Source: Bradyrhizobium cenepequi
GTDB taxonomy: Bacteria > Pseudomonadota > Alphaproteobacteria > Rhizobiales > Xanthobacteraceae
Length of the DNA stretch: 64,000 nt
Assembly (NCBI RefSeq): GCF_020329485.1
Contig: NZ_JAGKJI010000014.1
Span: 90,638 to 154,637, forward strand
Direction: 5' to 3'
Shown: piece after piece, positions 24,710 to 32,410 of the stretch
Layout: each line of letters begins with the position of its first letter
How positions within the stretch are numbered: the stretch's first letter is position 1
Position numbers and translations under genes: made by a program
The notes under the pieces: generated by a model
Seen by the model: the letters and a program-made list of their open reading frames with translations, nothing else
Databases searched by the model: none
Told to the model about the DNA's origin: nothing

Positions 24710-26308
24710 GTGAAGTATCTGATTGCGATTTCAGGCCCCATTGCCTCGGGGAAGTCAGTGTTAGCAGGCGAGATTCAAAAACGCTTCGAAACATACCCTG
24801 TATCGACTCGGCAGCTCCTAGTGGACGCAGGAACTCCGAACGATCGAAACGAATTGATCGAAGCCGGCAAGCGTCTCGACGCGCTAACAGACGGAGCATG
24901 GATCAGAGATGGCAGTCGGCGATACATCGAGCAACACCAAGACACCCACGACATTCTATTGATCGATGCCGTCCGCACAGAGCGTCAAGTCCACCACTTG
25001 CGTGAAGCGTTCGGTGAGAAGTTCGTCCACATCCACGTCTCGGTGCCGTTCGCAATAGCAAAGGAACGTTACGAGCGACGGCGGTCGGCATCTGACCTCG
25101 ATCTGCAATATGAGGACGTTCGTGCAGACTCCACCGAAAGCGGAGTTTGGCACCTCGACCGCATCGCAGATCGAGTCGTGGCGAACGTCCAATGTGACGC
25201 CGCTTCTCTCGTGACGCGAGCGACTGCAGGTCTCGGGCTGTTCCCGTTAGCGCCCGAACGGTTGGTCGATGTTCTCGTGGGCGGACAATATGGTAGCGAG
25301 GGGAAGGGAAATATCTGCGCGTATCTTGCGCACGACTATGACGTCTTGGTGAGGGTAGGCGGTCCGAATGCAGGACACATGGTTGCCTACCCCGAACAGA
25401 AATATGTGCAACTTCCCTCTGGTACGCGATCAAACCTCACAGCGAAGATCTTAATCGGCGCCGGCGCAACAATTTGGCCCGAGCAAATCCTAAAGGAAAT
25501 CGCTCAGTGCGGGCTTACGAAGGACCGATTGGTCATTGATGAGCGTGCAATGATCATCGAACAATCCGACCGCGATGTGGAAGCTCAGCTATTGGATGGA
25601 ATTGCTTCCACAAAGCAAGGTGTTGGAGCAGCGACTGCGCGAAAAATCATTGGGCGCGGCTGCAAACCACCGTTCGGTGACGGCGTAAGGCTCGCTAGTG
25701 ATCATCCAGACCTTAAGGCATTCGTAAGGCCAGTAGCGCACGAGTTAGAGAACGCCTACGCTTCCGGACTGCGTGTTATGCTGGAAGGAACTCAAGGCAC
25801 CAGCCTTAGTCTGCATCACGGTCATTATCCGTTTGTCACCTCAAGGGAGACAACGGCTTCCGGGTGCTTAGCTGATGCGGGTATCGCTCCGAATCGCGTT
25901 CGACGCGTAATCATGGTCACACGAACCTATCCGATCAGGGTGGGCGGCACATCGGGCCCGATGCAGCTTCCAATTGAGGCCAGGATTGTTGCTGAACGAT
26001 CGGGATTGCCGCTACACCAAATTGAAAAGACTGAAGTTGGGACAATCTCGGGCACAAAGCGGCGAATGGCGGAATTTGACTGGGAACAGTTCCGACGATC
26101 TGCCGTGCTGAACGGCGCGACTGACATCGCCCTTACATTTGCTGACTACATCACGGCGGAGAACCAAAACGCGCAACGATTTGAACAGTTATCTGATGAA
26201 ACCAGGAGATTCATTGCCGAGGTCGAGCATGTTGCAAATGCGCCTGTATCCCTGATCTCGACACGGTTCCATAGGTTTGGCGTAATTGACCGAAGGACAT
26301 GGCGATGA
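24710..26308 (+). CDS. Fusion of a P-loop nucleotide-kinase-like domain and a PurZ-like adenylosuccinate synthetase domain
   Basis: The protein has 532 residues. Residues 1 to about 175 form a P-loop kinase-like domain: SGPIASGKS at 8-16, RNELIEAGKRLDAL, ILLIDAVRTERQ and a LID-like KERYERRRS. Residues 185-532 are an adenylosuccinate synthetase: GGQYGSEGKG at 191-200, NAGH at 220-223, LEGTQGTSL, HHGHYPFVTS and GTKRR. The catalytic Asp of PurA (GDEGKG) is Ser196 here, and the guanine-contacting TKxD of PurA reads TFAD. As I recall, the first change marks phage PurZ, which acts on dGMP. GTG at 24710 is chosen because GGAGG precedes it and the P-loop then sits at the usual distance. Base use is more AT-rich than in rpmB; the housekeeping purA must be elsewhere. 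Confidence 0.85.
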   Translation: MKYLIAISGPIASGKSVLAGEIQKRFETYPVSTRQLLVDAGTPNDRNELIEAGKRLDALTDGAWIRDGSRRYIEQHQDTHDILLIDAVRTERQVHHLREAFGEKFVHIHVSVPFAIAKERYERRRSASDLDLQYEDVRADSTESGVWHLDRIADRVVANVQCDAASLVTRATAGLGLFPLAPERLVDVLVGGQYGSEGKGNICAYLAHDYDVLVRVGGPNAGHMVAYPEQKYVQLPSGTRSNLTAKILIGAGATIWPEQILKEIAQCGLTKDRLVIDERAMIIEQSDRDVEAQLLDGIASTKQGVGAATARKIIGRGCKPPFGDGVRLASDHPDLKAFVRPVAHELENAYASGLRVMLEGTQGTSLSLHHGHYPFVTSRETTASGCLADAGIAPNRVRRVIMVTRTYPIRVGGTSGPMQLPIEARIVAERSGLPLHQIEKTEVGTISGTKRRMAEFDWEQFRRSAVLNGATDIALTFADYITAENQNAQRFEQLSDETRRFIAEVEHVANAPVSLISTRFHRFGVIDRRTWR

Positions 26309-26342
26309 AGGACTGTCGCCAACGGCGTTCTTGACGCAGCAA

Positions 26343-27716
26343 TCACGCGTGCTCCAAGTTGAGCCTCGATATGCGCGCCGGACGCCTCGTCTTTCGTAAG
26401 AGGTCGGCAAAATGGCTCGTCAGCCCGATTTCGCCTTCGATGCGAACGCCAACATTGTCGGGAAGATCGGCCAGAAACCTGCGTAGCTCGTCCAATCCAC
26501 GAGAGGCTTTAAAGACGGCCCACTCGCTTGCTTCGCCTGGGACGAGCATAGCGGCGTCGCTGCTTGTCCCCCCCTTGTGGAGTTGCACTATCCAAACTCG
26601 TTGACCATCGTGCACCCATTCGAACCGGACTGCACCAATTTTTGCGACAATTTCGGAATAGGTCAGCTCAACGTCAGCTACAATCTCTGGCGGCAGTTGT
26701 TCTGGAGGGCGCTGACCAAGCATCAAACGATCACCCTCGCCACGCGCTCCCTCTATGACGAATTTGCCCTCGCGGCTTGTTATGACAGCTCCAGAAAAGC
26801 GAGCTCTGATTGCTGATTGCGAAAGAACAGAAGCGATTGCATGGCCGTCGGGATCTTCCGTCGAGAACAGCTTGAACGGATCAATCCAGCCCTTTGCTGT
26901 GGTAAATCGTCCGGGCTCTTGTTCGACGGGGCAGGTGCGGGTCCAGACCTCAAACGATCCGGTCGCCTGACCAAACGAAAACGGTGCAACGCGACGCGCA
27001 AATACTGTAGTGCTTGGAACCGGCATGCCCATCACATCCGCAACAAGCAACCCAAAAACCTTGTCGCCAACGTGACGACTGAAATGGTTAGGCCATACCA
27101 GGTTTGAGAGCGCGGGCGCGCTGTCTGAAGCCTCGTACTCCCACATCAGCGTGTGAGTCTTCTTCCAACCTCGAGGCTTCGGGTGCACGCTGAACTCTAG
27201 GCGTCCTGTTCCGGCATCCACAAGGTCGGGTTGAAACCGGTACACCCGGCGCAGAATCGACAGCCCCCAATCAATTGGCAAGGAGGCTGCTCCTCCTTTT
27301 TCAACACAGCGCGGCGTATCATCGGGCGCGAACTCAATGACTCCCCCCTGAATGACGCCTGACACACCGCCATCGGCCACGTCGACGGTCTCGTTGGCAA
27401 TCACAAAGAGCCCGTCAGCTGATAGCCGTTCGGCAATCGAATGCGCCTCATCAACATTGGCGATTCCATAGTGAAAATCGCGGCTGCGTGGGCTCTCAGG
27501 CGTGAAGCTCCGGAGGTTAATGGTGCCGTCGGGGCTAGCGGCCAGTAGCGCCGCTATGGCCTCATAGTTAGTTGGAAATCGGTGGTTTGGCTCAAAGCCA
27601 GCGATGCGGCTAAATTGTTGTTCGGCGCGACAGCCCGCCGGGCCGAAGCTCACGAACTGCGCTACGTTACCAATATTAGCAAGCTCGTCTAGCGAGCGGT
27701 CCTTCCTAAGAGACAT
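26343..27716 (-). CDS. Unknown protein with PEP-synthase-type ATP-binding C-terminal half
   Basis: The protein has 457 residues. The N-terminal half (about 1-200: FVSFGPAGCRAEQQFSRIAG, then NLRSFTPESPRSR and EFAPDDTPRCVEKGG) matches no domain I can name. The C-terminal half resembles the ATP-binding domain of PEP synthase and pyruvate phosphate dikinase: SGAVITSREGKFVIEGARGE, then FEWVHDGQRVWIVQLHKG, which corresponds to their conserved ...EWa.dg.l.ivQ.R. There is no phospho-histidine or PEP-binding domain, so it may phosphorylate or ligate a small molecule. It converges with the kinase-PurZ fusion gene, 34 bases apart. Composition is AT-richer than the core genome. Confidence 0.7.
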   Translation of the reverse strand: MSLRKDRSLDELANIGNVAQFVSFGPAGCRAEQQFSRIAGFEPNHRFPTNYEAIAALLAASPDGTINLRSFTPESPRSRDFHYGIANVDEAHSIAERLSADGLFVIANETVDVADGGVSGVIQGGVIEFAPDDTPRCVEKGGAASLPIDWGLSILRRVYRFQPDLVDAGTGRLEFSVHPKPRGWKKTHTLMWEYEASDSAPALSNLVWPNHFSRHVGDKVFGLLVADVMGMPVPSTTVFARRVAPFSFGQATGSFEVWTRTCPVEQEPGRFTTAKGWIDPFKLFSTEDPDGHAIASVLSQSAIRARFSGAVITSREGKFVIEGARGEGDRLMLGQRPPEQLPPEIVADVELTYSEIVAKIGAVRFEWVHDGQRVWIVQLHKGGTSSDAAMLVPGEASEWAVFKASRGLDELRRFLADLPDNVGVRIEGEIGLTSHFADLLRKTRRPARISRLNLEHA

Positions 27717-27847
27717 AACCACAATATCCAGCGAGTGTTATCTTGAAGCAGCTTCCGCATGTGGGAGTTACTACGGCTATGCTTTGGACGAGCGAGGATC
27801 TACGACTACACCCTCGTTGTCACCGTTGTTCACTGGCCGGAACGCAT

Positions 27848-28438
27848 TCAATTTTGCAGGGACTTGCGCTTTAGGTAACTTAGATGCAGCGCACTAAAGC
27901 GCTGCAGGAATATCCTCTTGGCTTCTTTTGGAGGGAGGTACCGCACCACAATTGGAGCGGGCTCCACCTTCTGACCGCGGACCCAGCCATCAGTCCCTTC
28001 AGGCATTATTTGTCGCTGTTCTGCAGCGAGAACACGGAGATCAGCTTGCTTCACCTCTGGTGGAACTGATCCGATCACTCCAAAACGTTTCAGGATGGCT
28101 CGCTCCACGTCCGCCTCTATTCTCTTGTACTCTGGGAGCATTTGCTTCAAGGGGCGCGTTATGTCTCCGAGGAAGGCTTCAGCCGCGTCGTGAAGCAGAG
28201 CCTCAAGTTCAAAGCCTACAGCGATTTCGCTCACAAGTATGCTGTGCTCGGCGACCGAATAAAAGTCGGCACATTGACCTGAATATCGACAAATGTTCGC
28301 AAGCCCGTGTGCGATGTCTTCTATTGTGAATTGACTATCTTCGGGCGCGCAGAAGTCAAACCATGCTCCGCTCCGCAGCATGATCGTCGGACCCTTGCCG
28401 ACCTTGACTGCCACCATGCGCCTTTGTCCCCAAACCAT
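27848..28438 (-). CDS. HD-domain nucleotidohydrolase, YfbR-like (DatZ-type fold)
   Basis: The 196-residue protein is an HD phosphohydrolase. The metal ligands of E. coli YfbR (a 5'-deoxynucleotidase) can all be placed: His65 in SVAEHSILVS, His83-Asp84 in LLHDAAEAFLGD and Asp133 in VKQAD. PEYKRIEADVE also resembles YfbR. Phage DatZ, a dATP triphosphohydrolase that works beside PurZ, has the same fold, but the substrate here is unknown. Starts at 28438, 28417 or 28381 are possible; the last would begin at MLRSGAWF, close to where relatives start. It lies on the minus strand, 131 bases upstream of the ATP-binding protein gene, and is divergent from the XRE regulator. Confidence 0.85.
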   Translation of the reverse strand: MVWGQRRMVAVKVGKGPTIMLRSGAWFDFCAPEDSQFTIEDIAHGLANICRYSGQCADFYSVAEHSILVSEIAVGFELEALLHDAAEAFLGDITRPLKQMLPEYKRIEADVERAILKRFGVIGSVPPEVKQADLRVLAAEQRQIMPEGTDGWVRGQKVEPAPIVVRYLPPKEAKRIFLQRFSALHLSYLKRKSLQN

Positions 28439-28488
28439 TCTCGCCGACCTTTATATAGACGGTCATTGCCATTCAGACCACCGGGACG

Positions 28489-28890
28489 ATGAGCCAGAAT
28501 TTGCAAATCTCCGTTTTTCAGATTATGCAGATTTGCATGAAGCTTACAAGCGAAGAAAGACGCGCTCTTTTGGCTTCCCTGCGCCAGCGAATTAACCAGC
28601 GAAGCTGGACTACCACTGATCTGGCGCGAAATACAGGCGTTCACCAAAGCCAGGTTAGCCGCATCATCAGGGGAGACTTCAAAACGCTTAGCTCCAATGT
28701 CTTGCAAATTTGCATTACCCTTGGAGTCGAAATCGACGCGCGCAGAGAGGGAGATCAGGACGAAGACGACCGTAGACAAATCGCGAGTAGCGCGATGGCC
28801 ATATGGAACGGAACGCATCAGGATGCGGGGATTGTTGTCTCGCTCCTGCTGGAAATAGCTAAGCTACGCAGGACAGATAGACGGCGCTGA
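28489..28890 (+). CDS. XRE-type helix-turn-helix regulator
   Basis: The 133-residue protein has an XRE helix-turn-helix near residues 40-75 (TTTDLARNTGVHQSQVSRII) followed by a short helical region. It starts 50 bases from the divergent HD gene, so it probably controls both promoters. Three in-frame ATGs exist (28489, 28525, 28537) and none has a strong ribosome binding site; an inverted repeat at 28502-28537 overlaps them. If translation starts at 28537, that repeat becomes a promoter-proximal operator. The C-terminal 50 residues have no recognised domain. Confidence 0.75.
   Translation: MSQNLQISVFQIMQICMKLTSEERRALLASLRQRINQRSWTTTDLARNTGVHQSQVSRIIRGDFKTLSSNVLQICITLGVEIDARREGDQDEDDRRQIASSAMAIWNGTHQDAGIVVSLLLEIAKLRRTDRRR
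28502..28537. promoter_or_regulatory. Putative operator: inverted repeat at the start of the XRE gene
   Basis: Two perfect 9-base arms, tgcaaatct at 28502-28510 and agatttgca at 28529-28537, are separated by 18 bases. A further related aaatttgca is seen inside the gene near 28707. The position between the divergent HD and XRE genes suggests an autoregulatory site. Confidence 0.5.
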
Positions 28891-29071
28891 CGTCTTGTGA
28901 GACCGTTGCCCGCCAACGACGTTCTGCCCCACTTCGCACTGATTTGCTCCGCCAATATCAGTATACCGCGTGGTAGCGACTGAGGTCGATTGGCGTTCTC
29001 GAGGATCGGATCTAATTTGCTGATTCCGTACCCTTAGACCCCGAAGTAGTTATTCTTGATAGGCGGCACTG

Positions 29072-29749
29072 ATGACTGACGCGGAGCTAGAAGAGCTCAT
29101 TGACGATTGCCCTACCCTTTACCATATGGCCGAGCGCGGAAGTTGGCTCTCGATCGAGAAGTATGGTCTTCTCAGTACGACGGCGCTGCTTGACCAATAT
29201 GAAATCTCTGGTGAAGCCCGAGATGTTATTGAGGCGGAAAGGCGGTCGAACAGCGTTGCCCTTCAAAAGGAAGGGATCGGGCGCGCAATAGTTCGCGACC
29301 AGTTTCCAATGGATGGTAAGGGTCTCGTGCGCTGCCTGCAGGATGGACTCCAGCCCCAGGATTGGTACCGTTTGCTTAACAGCAAGGTTTTCTTCTGGCT
29401 GACACGGTCGCGGTTATTGCGACTATTGAACGCGGGTAACTATCGAAATGAGGAGCACGACGTTCTCCAACTAGATGCTGCCCCTCTGATCGGCACTTAC
29501 AAGGAGAAGATCTGGTTCTGCCCAATAAACAGCGGTTGCACAAAGCCATTTCCACACCCAAGGGGGAAAACCACGTTTAGTCGGATTCCGGACTATCCTT
29601 ACGCAATGTGGAAAGAAAGAAGACGTCCGCGCGGAGAGCGCGTCGTCGAGCTTGCGGTTGATTACTCAGTTCCTGACGTCAAGAGCTTCGTAAAGCGAGT
29701 AGTGCGGATGAAGGGAAACGATGAGTTACAGACTCTCTGGGAGAAATAG
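29072..29749 (+). CDS. DUF7002 family protein, possible ADP-ribosyltransferase-like fold
   Basis: The 225-residue protein resembles the DUF7002 family: LYHMAERGSWLSIEKYGLLS near residue 16, the mid-region LQDGLQPQDWYRLLNSKVFF and the final part VVELAVDYSVPD. The N-terminal H...S/W..I...GLLS pattern recalls the NAD-binding start of DarT- and Tpt1-like ADP-ribosyltransferases; that comparison is mine and not proven. The sequence is AT-richer than its right-hand neighbour, so it is grouped with the island. It is preceded by about 180 bases without a gene. Confidence 0.65.
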   Translation: MTDAELEELIDDCPTLYHMAERGSWLSIEKYGLLSTTALLDQYEISGEARDVIEAERRSNSVALQKEGIGRAIVRDQFPMDGKGLVRCLQDGLQPQDWYRLLNSKVFFWLTRSRLLRLLNAGNYRNEEHDVLQLDAAPLIGTYKEKIWFCPINSGCTKPFPHPRGKTTFSRIPDYPYAMWKERRRPRGERVVELAVDYSVPDVKSFVKRVVRMKGNDELQTLWEK

Positions 29750-29845
29750 TTCAGGCCGGTTGAAGTAGACACTGTGTCCCGCGAGGCATCATCCAAACTT
29801 CCCGAATCTGCGCTATACTCGCTGAGGTAGCAGGGAGGGGTCGCC

Positions 29846-31129
29846 ATGCGAAACATCGTGATTTGCTGCGATGGGACGGGGAACGAGATCAACGAGAATA
29901 TTTCCAACGTCCTGAAGCTCTATCGCTGCCTGCGCAAGACGGAGAAGACGTCTCCGCGGCAGTTCGTCTATTACGATCCGGGCGTCGGCACGCTGGCGCG
30001 GCCGGATCCGTGGCGGAAGCTGAAACAGGATTTCAGTGCGATCCTCGGGCTCACCACCGGCTATGGGCTCGATGACAACGTGCTCGCGGCCTATGAATTC
30101 CTGGTCCATCATTACCAGGATGGCGATGCGATCTATTTGTTCGGCTTCTCCCGCGGCGCCTATACGGTGCGCGTGCTGGCCGGGTTGATCCACAAGGTCG
30201 GGCTGATCTCGCCGGAGCAGGTTAACCTTGCCGGCAGCGGGCTCACCTCCTACAAGCAGTTCTCCGATGACGGCAAGGAGCGCGACGGCGCCAGCCTGCA
30301 GGCGGCGGCACAAGCGAGCGACGAGTTCGGTCCGATGCCGAAGAACCGCTACGACAACGCGGCGCAATTCGCACGCATCCTCTCGGTGCGCTGGCCGACC
30401 ATCCGCTTCGTCGGCGTCTGGGACACGGTCGCGAGCGTCTTCGTGCCGAGGCCCGACCGGCTCTATTGGCCGAGCCTGGAAGAGCTCGCCTTCACGATCC
30501 ACAATCCGAGCATCAGGATCTTCCGCCAGGCGATCTCGATCGACGAGCGGCGCTGCATGTTCCGCCTGAAGAAGTATGACGAGCCGCAGTTCTTCATGAG
30601 CAACCGCTTCATCGCCGAGGAGAAGGCCGAGCCGCAGGACATCTTGCAGGTGTGGTTCGCCGGCGCGCATGGCGACATCGGCGGCGGCTATCCGGAAGTG
30701 CAAAGCGCGCTGTCGAAATATCCGCTGCTATGGATGATGGACGAGGCCTGCAAGTTCGGGCTCACCGTGAACATACAGATGGTGAAGCAGCTCGCCTGGG
30801 GCGTACAGCGCAAGGGCAGCCCGTTCACCTACGTGAAGCCCGATGTCGCGGCCGAGCTGCATGACCCGATGACCTGGGGCTGGCGTCTCATGGAATATCT
30901 GCCGAAGAAGGACATCTACAAGGAATGGCCGGAGCGCAAATCGCATTTCGGCTTCTACATCCCGAACGCCGAGCCGCGGCTCATTCCCGAAGATGCCGTG
31001 ATCCACGAATCCGTCGTGAAGCGCATGGACGCGGTGAAGGACTATCGGCCGATCAACCTGCCGAAGCAGTACAGGACATTCCCGATGCCGGAAGCGCCGA
31101 CGGAGCAGGCCCCGACGGAAGCGGCGTAA
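29846..31129 (+). CDS. DUF2235 alpha/beta-hydrolase (Tle1-like phospholipase family)
   Basis: The 427-residue protein is a DUF2235 member: IVICCDGTGNEINE at the N terminus, the nucleophile elbow IYLFGFSRGAYTVRVLAG near residue 104, FVGVWDTVAS and WFAGAHGDIGGGYPE, which supplies the catalytic Asp and His regions. T6SS effector Tle1 belongs to this family, but no VgrG, PAAR or T6SS gene is nearby, so a housekeeping or unknown esterase role is as likely. GGGAGGGG lies just before the ATG. Composition returns to that of the core genome here. Confidence 0.9.
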   Translation: MRNIVICCDGTGNEINENISNVLKLYRCLRKTEKTSPRQFVYYDPGVGTLARPDPWRKLKQDFSAILGLTTGYGLDDNVLAAYEFLVHHYQDGDAIYLFGFSRGAYTVRVLAGLIHKVGLISPEQVNLAGSGLTSYKQFSDDGKERDGASLQAAAQASDEFGPMPKNRYDNAAQFARILSVRWPTIRFVGVWDTVASVFVPRPDRLYWPSLEELAFTIHNPSIRIFRQAISIDERRCMFRLKKYDEPQFFMSNRFIAEEKAEPQDILQVWFAGAHGDIGGGYPEVQSALSKYPLLWMMDEACKFGLTVNIQMVKQLAWGVQRKGSPFTYVKPDVAAELHDPMTWGWRLMEYLPKKDIYKEWPERKSHFGFYIPNAEPRLIPEDAVIHESVVKRMDAVKDYRPINLPKQYRTFPMPEAPTEQAPTEAA

Positions 31130-31166
31130 AGCGCATGTGTTGCGCGACGGCAGCGCCACGATCTCC

Positions 31167-31331
31167 CGCCTCTCCCCTTGTGGGAGAGGCCGGATTTCGC
31201 GCGTCAGCGGGAAATCCGGGTGAGGGGTATGCCTCCGCGAGTCATAGTCCCTCGATAGACCGCAACCCCTCACCCGCATCGCATTCCGCTTCGCTGCATG
31301 CGATACGGCCTCTGCCACAAGGGGAGAGGCG
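31167..31331. repeat. Dispersed repeat E, long palindromic element
   Basis: Terminal inverted repeats of about 22 bases (gcctctccccttgtgggaga at one end, its near-complement ending ccacaaggggagaggc at the other) flank a centre with gggtgagggg and cccctcaccc, which can also pair. The element thus forms a long cruciform or hairpin. It lies between convergent genes and may help end transcription. Confidence 0.8.
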
Positions 31332-31371
31332 AACGGAGCAAGCGGCCGAAGCGTAGCGCCATCGCGAGGCG

Positions 31372-31412
31372 CGTAGGGTGGGCAAAGCGTAAAGCGTGCC
31401 CACCATCCACAC
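31372..31412 (+). repeat. Dispersed repeat F, copy 1 (partial)
   Basis: It contains gtagggtgggcaaagcg and gcgtgcccaccatc. The same core recurs at 43229-43341 with a longer inverted repeat. It lies beside repeat E, between the DUF2235 and AraC genes. Confidence 0.75.
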
Positions 31413-31438
31413 TCGGCTCGTGGCGGTGTCGCACACCA

Positions 31439-32410
31439 TCACCCCTTCCCGGCCCCGCGCACGTGGCGTGGCGAATCGCCGAAGCGAGCGCGGAATAATC
31501 GGTTGAAATGCGAGATATCCGAAAAGCCGACTTCCAGCGCGATATCGGAAATTCGGCGTCCGCTGTAGTGGGGGTCGATCAGGAGCATGAACGCCTTTTG
31601 TAGCCGCAACTCATTCACGCACCCCGTGAACGACGTTCCGGATGACGCCATCAGGCGCTGCAGATAACGAGGAGAGATGCCCTGGTGATCGGCGACGACT
31701 TCCAGGGTGAGCTCCGGATCCTGAAAGTGCGCCGCGATATGCTCGAAAGCGGCGCTGTGGCGCGCAGCCACAACCGCGCTCGCGTTGCTCTCCCCCAGCG
31801 GAGCGTGCCCGCTGATTGCGAGCGCCGCGAGATCGTGGATGTGACTAACGACCGCATCACGCAGCTTAGGGGCAGCCAGAACGCCATCCTTCAATGCCAC
31901 CTTCACATAAGTCATGAGAAGTCGGAGCGCTTCGGCCCGATGGGAAATCGGCCGCATGGTTAGGTCGTCGATATGAGCAACGCGCGACGTGAGCGCGTCG
32001 CGCGGCACGGACAGACCAAATAGCAATCCTCCCAGATAGGTGACGATGACGGGTTCCGAATGCAGAATCGCGATTGCGTTGCCGCCTCGGAGCTCCATCT
32101 CCTGGCCACGCTGCGATAGCTGACTCCTGCCGGGAAAGCTGACGATGAGGCCGATCGAGTCATCACCATCGACAATGTTCGCTTGCGAGCGCTTGAAGCG
32201 CATGGCCGAGCCCTTCAATGCGATTGTGCGCAACCCCTGAAGCGCGTGTAGTGCAGCTTCGGCCCGAAACGGAACGTCTGATGAAGGCTCTATATCGGCG
32301 TGGACGATGGCTCGCCCAAAGTTCTCGCGCCATAGCGGGATGCGCATCCGTTCAGGGAGCTCGCGCGTCGAAAATCGATACGATAGGAAATCGGTTGCGC
32401 CGGTCGACAT
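31439..32410 (-). CDS. AraC-family transcriptional regulator
   Basis: The 323-residue protein has an N-terminal AraC-binding-like domain (residues 1-200) and a C-terminal AraC/XylS double helix-turn-helix (LEVVADHQGISPRYLQRLM, then RRISDIALEVGFSDISHFNR). The effector is unknown. The ATG at 32410 is chosen because GGGAG lies seven bases upstream; the open frame upstream starts within a region of poor coding quality. No adjacent catabolic gene points to its target. Confidence 0.92.
   Translation of the reverse strand: MSTGATDFLSYRFSTRELPERMRIPLWRENFGRAIVHADIEPSSDVPFRAEAALHALQGLRTIALKGSAMRFKRSQANIVDGDDSIGLIVSFPGRSQLSQRGQEMELRGGNAIAILHSEPVIVTYLGGLLFGLSVPRDALTSRVAHIDDLTMRPISHRAEALRLLMTYVKVALKDGVLAAPKLRDAVVSHIHDLAALAISGHAPLGESNASAVVAARHSAAFEHIAAHFQDPELTLEVVADHQGISPRYLQRLMASSGTSFTGCVNELRLQKAFMLLIDPHYSGRRISDIALEVGFSDISHFNRLFRARFGDSPRHVRGAGKG

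Noticed and set aside
29846..31129. DUF2235 protein as a type VI secretion effector
   Set aside because: No VgrG, PAAR, immunity protein or T6SS component is nearby; the family also contains many non-secreted members.
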